From: Methylacidiphilaceae bacterium
GTDB lineage: Bacteria > Verrucomicrobiota > Verrucomicrobiia > Methylacidiphilales > Methylacidiphilaceae
Length of the DNA: 5,029 bases
Direction of reading: 5' to 3'
Assembly: GCA_028687155.1 (NCBI GenBank)
Contig: JAQUAR010000144.1
Location: forward strand, 1-5,029
The position numbers and the translations under genes were made by a program. The notes below the pieces were generated by a model. The model searched no databases. It had not been told where the DNA came from and was given only the letters and a program-made list of their open reading frames with translations. Positions 1-4,134 of this stretch are shown here, piece by piece; within the stretch, counting starts at the first letter, position 1; each line of letters begins with the position of its first letter.

Positions 1-2
1 GT

Positions 3-515
3 TTTGCCGGGGTTCGGAAGCAGGTCGCGGTGGCGTTGGGTGGGAAGGCGAGCTGGCGGACTTCGGAGATTCGACTTATGCCAGTCATGAACGAAGAGAA
101 GGGAAAAAGAGAGGGGAAAGAACGCATAGCGGCCTACCGAGTGACACGGTCTGAGGCGATCGAACTCGGAGAGTTCTCTCGCTTGCAGGAGCTCCTAGCG
201 GTCCTTTTTGCCGCGGGGGTGGACGAGGTAGGCGGGGTGGAATGGATCTCCGATCGGGCAGAGAGCCTTTATCGGGAACTGCTGGGGAAGGCCATGGCGA
301 AGGCTAGGGAAAAGGCAGAATGTCTGGCCAAGGCGGCAGGTGCCCAGCTTGGACCGATCATCAACATCCAGGAAGGGGGTAGACCTGTGCAACCGGTGGC
401 GCGCTTCCAGCGCGCCGCGATGGGAGTCAACCTGGGCTCTCCCGCCCCTGTACCGATCAGCGGCGGTGAGATGAAGATCCACGCGTCGGTTCAGGCGGTC
501 TATCGCTTATGGTGA
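3..515 (+). CDS. SIMPL-domain (DUF541) protein, 5' end missing
   Basis: This is the C-terminal part of a SIMPL/DUF541 protein. The frame is open from base 3, with no stop before the window edge, so the true start, and any signal peptide, lies outside. A GTG at 30 is in frame but falls inside the conserved domain, so it is probably not the start. Visible family features, in order, are the strand region around SEIRLMPV, a strand containing AAYRVTRSEAIEL, then LLAVLFAAGVDEVGGVEW. The hallmark Ala/Lys-rich helix follows (GKAMAKAREKAECLAKAAG), then LGPIINIQEGG, and a final beta strand (HASVQAVYRLW) before TGA. Family members are usually around 230-250 residues; 170 are visible. Most are exported to the periplasm or outer membrane. 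Their function is poorly defined: a few are linked to oxidative stress or lipoprotein biology, and the name comes from an IRAK-1-binding mouse protein. The next gene starts 72 bp downstream on the same strand, so co-transcription is possible. Confidence 0.85.
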   Translation, partial: FAGVRKQVAVALGGKASWRTSEIRLMPVMNEEKGKREGKERIAAYRVTRSEAIELGEFSRLQELLAVLFAAGVDEVGGVEWISDRAESLYRELLGKAMAKAREKAECLAKAAGAQLGPIINIQEGGRPVQPVARFQRAAMGVNLGSPAPVPISGGEMKIHASVQAVYRLW

Positions 516-587
516 AATCGTTAGGTAGCGGGAAATGCAGTGGCTGTTCCTTGCCTTTGCTCATGGGCGGCTGTATGGGAAGGGAAG

Positions 588-1292
588 ATGCATCCGGACC
601 TCCCCCCATTGATTGATCTGCAAGAACTAGACCAGAAGATTGCGCGGCTTCGTTCGGAGCTTGCTCAGCTGCCCGTCGCCAAAAGACGGGTGGAAGGGGA
701 ACTCGAGGGAGCAAAGCAGAAGCTGCACAAGGCCAAGCATGAGCAGCAAGCGTCTGAACTCGTTCGCCGGCAAAAAGAAGGAGAGATCGAAGAGCTGCGG
801 CGCCAGCTCGCCCGATATCAGGCGCAACAGATGCAGGCGCGAAAAAACGAAGAATATCAAGCGTTCTCGCACGAGATCCTGCTGGTGAAGGCCAAGGTGG
901 AGCGCGAAGAGGATGACGTCTTGTTTCTGCTCGAGAAGGCCGACGACTTGAAGGCTAGCGTGAAGCAAGAGGAGCAGAAGGCGGAGCAGGTGGAAAGGGA
1001 GACGCAAGAGAAGAGAAAAGAGTTAGCCGACAAGGAATCCCGATTGTCGGCCCTGTTGGCCGAGGCGGAAAAGGCGCGGGAAGAAAAAAAAGGTGGAGTA
1101 GAGCCGGGCCTCTTGATCCGTTATCAAAGGCTTGTACATGGTCATCGGGAAAATGCCGCCGTCCCGGTCATTCACGGGAGTTGCGGAGGGTGTCACATGA
1201 AATTGACGCGGCAAACCCTCTTGCGCGCGGAAGCGGCAGCAGAAATCGCTTTTTGCGAGAATTGCGGGCGCATCTTGTTTGTTGCCCTGTGA
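588..1292 (+). CDS. COG1579-family coiled-coil protein with C4 zinc ribbon
   Basis: The product is 234 aa from the ATG at 588. I chose this start because it is preceded by a purine-rich Shine-Dalgarno stretch (GGGAAGGGAAG) and begins a family-like MHPDLPPLIDLQELDQKI. A GTG at 540 would add 16 unlikely residues. Residues about 10-175 are a long charged coiled coil rich in E, K, Q and R. Near residues 86-97 is the family signature KNEEYQAFSHEI. The C-terminus is a zinc ribbon with Cys199 and Cys202 (CGGCHMKL) and Cys223 and Cys226 (CENCGRIL), matching the zf-RING_7 type. COG1579 proteins are predicted nucleic-acid- or protein-binding factors without an established enzymatic activity. The chlamydial member CT398/CdsZ has been reported to bind sigma-54 RNA polymerase and type III secretion components. 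It lies upstream of rpoZ on the same strand, 129 bp away. The family call is firm; the cellular role is not known from this sequence. Confidence 0.9.
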   Translation: MHPDLPPLIDLQELDQKIARLRSELAQLPVAKRRVEGELEGAKQKLHKAKHEQQASELVRRQKEGEIEELRRQLARYQAQQMQARKNEEYQAFSHEILLVKAKVEREEDDVLFLLEKADDLKASVKQEEQKAEQVERETQEKRKELADKESRLSALLAEAEKAREEKKGGVEPGLLIRYQRLVHGHRENAAVPVIHGSCGGCHMKLTRQTLLRAEAAAEIAFCENCGRILFVAL

Positions 1293-1345
1293 GGCCGCTA
1301 GAACGGCGCTTAGCAGTGCGGAAGGCGACAAGAGACCGGGTCAGC

Positions 1346-1381
1346 CTTTTCCGAGAAGGGATTGCTTTTCCAAGGGGATTG
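1346..1381. repeat. Imperfect tandem repeat upstream of rpoZ
   Basis: Two adjacent copies read CTTTTCCGAGAAGGGATTG (1346-1364) and CTTTTCCAAGGGGATTG (1365-1381). They differ by a short indel and a substitution. They lie in the 129-bp non-coding gap between the zinc-ribbon gene and rpoZ, about 40 bp before the rpoZ start. This could be chance, a protein-binding site, or a remnant of a duplication. The rest of the gap contains no convincing promoter or terminator by eye. Confidence 0.4.
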
Positions 1382-1421
1382 AGTTACATCTACCAACTTA
1401 ACTTAAGATTGGGCTAAAACA

Positions 1422-1676
1422 GTGAGTGATACGATTACCACACTTCTTTCCTCGGCTCTCGGGCAAATGGACTCTCCCGAAGTATTGATCAATGCAGTCT
1501 CCACCCGAGTTCGCCAGCTGGCGAAAGGGGCCAGACCCTTGGTGGAGGTCCATCCTCAGTGGAGTTTTCTGCAAGTCGCCTTGAAGGAGATTGCCGGCGG
1601 GAAGCTGACGGTAGCGCCTGCAGAGGAGGCTCCTGCGGCATTTACCTCTCTTGTTGCGGAAGAACCGACGGTTTAA
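1422..1676 (+). CDS. rpoZ: DNA-directed RNA polymerase subunit omega
   Basis: The product is 84 aa, the normal size for omega, the small subunit that binds the beta' subunit and helps assemble and stabilise core RNA polymerase. The family core is visible: DSPEVLINAVSTRVRQLAKG (residues about 17-36) is the first conserved helix with the Arg-Val-Arg-Gln-Leu element. RPLVEV follows, and then LQVALKEIAGGKLTV (about 50-64) is the second conserved block. The tail is an acidic, Ala/Pro-rich stretch, as is common in omega. The start is GTG at 1422, which gives MSDTITTLLSSALGQ. No clear Shine-Dalgarno precedes it (the bases are GGGCTAAAACA), so initiation may be weak or leaderless-like. smpB follows on the same strand; depending on the smpB start, the gap is 9 or 105 bp, so the two are probably co-transcribed. 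The short, divergent sequence limits certainty slightly. Confidence 0.88.
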   Translation: MSDTITTLLSSALGQMDSPEVLINAVSTRVRQLAKGARPLVEVHPQWSFLQVALKEIAGGKLTVAPAEEAPAAFTSLVAEEPTV

Positions 1677-1781
1677 GCCGCTTGTTTGGCGGCGGCTTCG
1701 GCAAGGGAGGAAGGAACGATCCCGAGGGTAGCCCCGTCCCTTAGCCAGAGCTATCCAAGGGAAAAAACCGTTCGAAAGATC

Positions 1782-2246
1782 GTGAGTGGGAAAGCCGTCG
1801 TGGATCTTCTGGTGAACCGCCGGGCTCGACGGGATTACACTGTTCTCGACACCTACGAAGCAGGCTTGGTTCTTCTCGGCTCAGAGGTCAAATCCCTCCG
1901 GCAGGGAAAGGGACAACTCGAGGGAGCGTACGCGCAAATCGAGGGTGGCGAGGCTTGGCTCTACCAGGCGAATATCCCGATTTACGCTAACGCTGCCAGC
2001 TTCACGACCCGCGATCCGAAAGCGCGAAGGAAATTGTTGCTCCATCGGGCAGAGATTCGGAAACTTTTTGGAGCGGTCTCTCTCAAGGGAAGGGCCCTGG
2101 TCCCTCTCAAGCTCTACTGGAAGAACGGGACGGTCAAAGTTCTCCTCGGCTTAGGGGTCGGGAAGGCTGAGCATGATAAGAGGGAAGAACTCCGCTCGAT
2201 CGAAGCAAAAAGGGACATTCGCACTGCGTTACATCGTCGCCGCTAA
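1782..2246 (+). CDS. smpB: SsrA-binding protein SmpB
   Basis: SmpB binds the tRNA-like domain of tmRNA, delivers it with EF-Tu to stalled ribosomes, and places its C-terminal tail in the empty mRNA channel. From the GTG at 1782 it is 154 aa, the usual family length. Diagnostic blocks (numbered from this start) are NRRARRDYTVLDTYEAG near residues 12-28, GSEVKSLRQGKGQLEGAYA near 33-51, RKLLLHRAEIRKL near 82-94, and VPLKLYWKNGTVKVLLGLGVG. The basic tail GKAEHDKREELRS...HRRR carries the DKRE element. The start is uncertain. A TTG at 1686 extends the frame to 186 aa without a Shine-Dalgarno. GTG at 1800 has GGGAAA 6 nt upstream and is also plausible. A strong AGGGAGGAAGG at 1704-1714 sits before an in-frame ATC, not a standard start. 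The partner RNA gene ssrA lies about 310 bp downstream on the same strand, which supports the call. Confidence 0.95.
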   Translation: MSGKAVVDLLVNRRARRDYTVLDTYEAGLVLLGSEVKSLRQGKGQLEGAYAQIEGGEAWLYQANIPIYANAASFTTRDPKARRKLLLHRAEIRKLFGAVSLKGRALVPLKLYWKNGTVKVLLGLGVGKAEHDKREELRSIEAKRDIRTALHRRR

Positions 2247-2269
2247 CCTGCATGCTGAGGTGGCTAGCG
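2241..2269. other. Bulged hairpin at the smpB stop codon
   Basis: CGCTAACCT (2241-2249) pairs with AGGT (2258-2261) and TAGCG (2265-2269). This gives 9 bp with a 3-nt bulge and an 8-nt loop. The smpB stop (TAA, 2244-2246) lies in one arm. The stop of the small minus-strand ORF (complement of CTA, 2264-2266) overlaps the bulge and other arm. No T-run follows on either strand, so a conventional intrinsic terminator is not supported. It may be a convergent-gene processing or weak termination structure, or chance. Confidence 0.3.
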
Positions 2270-2506
2270 CGTGAGGATCCGGGAGCCGAGGGAGACGAGC
2301 AGCCCGAGAGCGAATTGGATGATGGATAGGACGAAGAGCGCGACGGAGCAGACAAGAAGACCGAGCCGGATTCGGCGCTCATTCTCACCGTCACCCTGGG
2401 GCCATTTGGGATTACCAACCATAGTGCTGCACTTTCTGCTCGCCGAGATCCACTTGCGGGGAGGACGCCGTCTGCCGATCTTGCTTTTCTCCAAGGCGGG
2501 GAGCAT
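2264..2506 (-). CDS. Possible small single-pass membrane protein
   Basis: I do not recognise a family. The 80-aa frame, ATG at 2506 to TAG, has a basic N-terminal half, a charged linker (GDGENERRIR), and then a strongly hydrophobic stretch rich in Leu, Val, Ile and Phe at about residues 49-73. That stretch contains VCSVALFVLSIIQFALGLLV, followed by a short SRILTR tail, as expected for one transmembrane helix with flanking charges. The codons of the hydrophobic part mostly end in C (CTC, GTC, ATC, TTC, TCC), consistent with coding in a GC-rich genome. An internal ATG at 2422 would give a more compact 52-aa protein starting MVGNPKWPQ. Neither start has a good Shine-Dalgarno. The frame converges on smpB and starts close to the ssrA promoter on the opposite strand. 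It could be a chance ORF; only its hydrophobic pattern and codon use argue for it. Confidence 0.4.
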   Translation of the reverse strand: MLPALEKSKIGRRRPPRKWISASRKCSTMVGNPKWPQGDGENERRIRLGLLVCSVALFVLSIIQFALGLLVSLGSRILTR

Positions 2507-2515
2507 CGTCTCTTT

Positions 2516-2544
2516 TTGACATGCGGCTCTTCACTCCGTATAGT
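2516..2544 (+). promoter_or_regulatory. Sigma70-type promoter of ssrA
   Basis: A perfect -35 box TTGACA (2516-2521) is separated by exactly 17 bp from the -10 box TATAGT (2539-2544, five of six consensus bases). The predicted transcription start is near 2551, about 10 nt before the mature tmRNA 5' end at 2561. That leaves a short leader for RNase P to remove. The near-consensus boxes fit the high constitutive expression usual for tmRNA and suggest that ssrA is transcribed independently of smpB. Confidence 0.85.
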
Positions 2545-2664
2545 CTACGCAGTGGATTAAGGGGGCGCAAACGGTAATCGATTCCCGTGCATCCCCGTTC
2601 GTGGCAAGTCGAGGGCTGGAGAGCAGGTTGGCCTCGTAAAAAAACCCGCTCAAAGAAAATAACT

Positions 2665-2694
2665 GCCGACCATGAGTTGGCCCTTGCTGCTTAA
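2665..2694 (+). other. tmRNA tag reading frame, ADHELALAA-stop
   Basis: The resume codon is GCC at 2665, followed by GAC CAT GAG TTG GCC CTT GCT GCT TAA. This encodes ADHELALAA, to which tmRNA's own alanine is added first, so the expected tag is A-ADHELALAA. The frame starts 13 nt after pseudoknot 1 (11 nt in Escherichia coli), and the context AAAATAACT before GCC parallels the ATAGTC before the E. coli resume codon. The LALAA end matches the C-terminal ALAA signal read by ClpXP, ClpAP and FtsH. The stop TAA lies in the helix 5 region, as in other tmRNAs. Confidence 0.9.
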
Positions 2695-2767
2695 GCGAAT
2701 CGCTAAACAGCAAGCGTTTGTTTCGCATCGTGCCGGTGCGGGTGAGACAAATGTGTTTTATCGCCGG

Positions 2768-2819
2768 ACGATCTGTTCATGGTTACGAGTTCCATGAACG
2801 GATCGTAAGAAAAAGCTCG
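2768..2819 (+). other. Long hairpin / putative pseudoknot within tmRNA
   Basis: Bases 2768-2782 pair without interruption with 2792-2806 over 15 bp (one G-U), closing a 9-nt loop TTACGAGTT. The loop bases CGAGT (2786-2790) can pair with GCTCG (2815-2819), including one G-U. That would make an H-type pseudoknot in the position expected for one of the later tmRNA pseudoknots (PK2-PK4). The hairpin itself is plain in the sequence; the pseudoknot and its numbering are inference. Confidence 0.65.
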
Positions 2820-2959
2820 GCGTGTCGCTCGCATCGCGGGTGGCTTGGCTAGCGGCGGTACGCGGTTCGTCTATCGAGCCACTAAACTTGTAGAAGCGAA
2901 CGAGGTTCCACGAGAAGACGAGGGTTCGACTCCCTCCGCCTCCACCCTTTCGAAAAGGC

Positions 2960-3039
2960 AAAGCCGTCTCCCTTGGGTCCTTCTCTATAGCCTGCATGGC
3001 TCGCAAGCATTCTCCTGAGGCTTGCGCAACGGCTTTTTT
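2960..3039 (+). terminator. Probable ssrA termination region
   Basis: AAAGCCGT (2960-2967) is the exact reverse complement of ACGGCTTT (3029-3036), and a six-T run (3034-3039) follows. Between them sit a 7-bp hairpin, CGCAAGC (3002-3008) with GCTTGCG (3020-3026), and a small AGCC/GGCT hairpin. Directly after the tmRNA, CCTTT and AAAGG (2946-2958) form another small stem. The long closing loop makes this unlike a textbook terminator, but the nested stems plus T-run between convergent genes fit one. Read on the minus strand, the same repeats end in CTTTGCCTTTT, so it may also serve purM. Confidence 0.5.
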
Positions 3040-3079
3040 CCTTGTTACAGGGTCTGCGTTAAAAGCGCCGTGCGTTCCG

Positions 3080-4093
3080 TTAGCAGAGAAGTACGCGTCC
3101 CTTGCCCGGCACGAGCCGGCCGATGATTCGGCCGTTGACCGCCCGGGCGATCTGCTCTCCATGATCGGCGGACGCCACCAGAACCAGCCCAATCCCCATG
3201 TTGAAAACCCGATAGCTTTCTTCCTGCGAGATCTGTCCGACCTTGATTAGAAAGCGGAAAAGAGGGGGGATGCGCCAACTTTTGATCTCAATTCGAGCGT
3301 CCAGGCTCTTCGGCAGAATGCGCGGGAGATTTTCCAGCAAACCTCCTCCGGTAATGTGAGCAATTCCTTGCAACGGGAGGCGAAGCTGACGAAGCCGGCG
3401 AAGTTCCGGCAGATAGCACCGATGCACCCGAAGAAGCTCTTCTCCCAGGGAGAGGCGGCAACCAGGAATGCGCGCTGCCAGCGAAAGGTTCTCTTCCTCG
3501 AATAGAACTTTTCTCGCCAAGGAATATCCGTTGGTGTGAAGACCGCTGGAGCGCAGACCGATGAGGAGATCACCCTCTTCCATTGCCTCTCTTGGGAGCA
3601 GTGCCTGACGGTCTACGACGCCGACAATGGCTCCCACCAGATCGTATTCGTCATCGCGGTACATTCCCGGCATTTGGGCTGTCTCTCCGCCCAAGAGAGC
3701 ACAACCGATTCTTCGGCATGCGCGGGCCATCCCTCGCAGAATGTCCCGGAAGCTGTCCGGATCGAGGCGAGAGGTTCCTACGTAATCTAAAAAAAAGAGC
3801 GGTTCCCCTCCAGTCGTCAGGATGTCGTTGACGCAATGATGAACCAGGTCTTCTCCCACGCCCTGGTGGCGGTTGGCAAGGGCGGCGACCTTGAGCTTTG
3901 TGCCCACGCCGTCGATACTCGCAACCAGGACTGGTTCTCGGTAGGCCGAGAAGGTCGGGCGGAAAAGTCCTCCAAAACCACCGATTGCGCCGAGGACCTC
4001 CGGCCGCGTGCTCTTTCGGACGATGCCGCCCAGGCCGGCTTTCACCGTGGCAGCCAGATCAAGGTCGACTCCCGCTTGGCTGTACCGATCCAT
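3080..4093 (-). CDS. purM: Phosphoribosylformylglycinamidine cyclo-ligase
   Basis: PurM (AIR synthetase) closes the imidazole ring of the purine precursor: FGAM plus ATP gives AIR, in the cytoplasm. The frame is complete at 337 aa, close to the usual 340-350. Family blocks are present in order: N-terminal YSQAGVDLD; IGGFGGLF (37-44); the nucleotide-binding SIDGVGTKLK (59-68); GEDLVHHCVNDIL (80-92); GGEPLFFLDYVGTSRLD (95-111); GGETAQMPGMY (135-145); DLVGAIVGVVDR; SSGLHTNGYSLAR (182-194); HITGGGLLENLPR (246-258); and FNMGIGLVLV (297-306). The ATG at 4093 is chosen because the next residues match the family N-terminus. There is no Shine-Dalgarno before it (TTCCCCTGTTTTCCGGTT), so translation may depend on coupling to purF, whose stop is 24 bp upstream. 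It converges on ssrA. Confidence 0.97.
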   Translation of the reverse strand: MDRYSQAGVDLDLAATVKAGLGGIVRKSTRPEVLGAIGGFGGLFRPTFSAYREPVLVASIDGVGTKLKVAALANRHQGVGEDLVHHCVNDILTTGGEPLFFLDYVGTSRLDPDSFRDILRGMARACRRIGCALLGGETAQMPGMYRDDEYDLVGAIVGVVDRQALLPREAMEEGDLLIGLRSSGLHTNGYSLARKVLFEEENLSLAARIPGCRLSLGEELLRVHRCYLPELRRLRQLRLPLQGIAHITGGGLLENLPRILPKSLDARIEIKSWRIPPLFRFLIKVGQISQEESYRVFNMGIGLVLVASADHGEQIARAVNGRIIGRLVPGKGRVLLC

Positions 4094-4111
4094 AACCGGA
4101 AAACAGGGGAA

Positions 4112-4134
4112 GGCTCGCTATTTGGCAGCGAGCC
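4112..4134 (-). other. Perfect hairpin at the purF-purM junction
   Basis: Read on the minus strand, GGCTCGCT and AGCGAGCC form an 8-bp perfect stem around a 7-nt loop. The stem overlaps the purF stop codon (4118-4120). It is followed by TTCCCCTGTTTTCC and then the purM ATG 18 nt later. The pyrimidine tail is not a clean T-run. It may be an attenuator, an mRNA-stabilising or processing site, or a structure that couples or limits purM translation. There is no direct evidence for any of these. Confidence 0.45.

Larger units (their letters stand above)
2561..2947 (+). ncRNA. ssrA: Transfer-messenger RNA (tmRNA, one-piece)
   Basis: tmRNA enters stalled ribosomes with SmpB, donates alanine, then serves as mRNA for a degradation tag. 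The acceptor stem pairs GGGGGCG (2561-2567) with CGCCTCC (2937-2943) over 7 bp, including G3:U70, the alanyl-tRNA synthetase identity pair, with discriminator A at 2944. The T arm is GAGGG, loop TTCGACT, CCCTC (2920-2936). The 5' region CGCAAACGGTAATCGATTC has the typical D-loop-like tmRNA form. Pseudoknot 1 is CGAGG (2610-2614) with CCTCG (2632-2636), and GAGCAGGTT (2621-2629) with AACCCGCTC (2643-2651, one mismatch). The tag frame is at 2665-2694. Helix 5 can form from TTGCTG (2684-2689) with the following CAGCAA, plus AGCG with CGCT, around the tag stop. TTCGTGG (2598-2604) can pair with CCACGAG (2908-2914) as the long helix leading to the tRNA-like end. Bases 2945-2947 are CCC, so the final A of CCA is not encoded. 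The length of about 387 nt is normal, and no permutation or intron is seen. Confidence 0.96.

Noticed and set aside
535..612. A 25-codon ORF (MQWLFLAFAHGRL...) overlapping the start of the zinc-ribbon gene.
   Set aside because: It is short, its ribosome site is not at proper spacing, and nothing indicates a leader-peptide function.
1379..1409. A possible rpoZ promoter, TTGAGT with TAAGAT.
   Set aside because: The -10 box matches only four of six bases and the spacer is 19 bp, so it is too weak to list as a feature.
700..1927. An exact 13-bp repeat, AACTCGAGGGAGC, at 700-712 and 1915-1927.
   Set aside because: Both copies lie inside coding sequence encoding LEGA in unrelated proteins, so chance is the simplest explanation.
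2937..2947. The tmRNA 3' end as an attachment site for an integrated element.
   Set aside because: tmRNA genes are frequent integration targets, but no integrase gene and no second copy of the 3'-end sequence are present in the window. purM follows normally.
3117..3134. A 7-bp perfect hairpin (CGGCCGA / TCGGCCG) near the purM 3' end.
   Set aside because: It lies inside the purM coding region, about 35 nt before the stop, with no T-run. It is likely codon-driven in a GC-rich gene.
2758..3192. A 144-codon minus-strand ORF antisense to the tmRNA 3' end, with GGGGGSRTLVF.
   Set aside because: The GSRT-like stretch is the reverse complement of the tmRNA T arm, a common source of spurious genes. 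The frame also overlaps purM in another frame and the terminator region.
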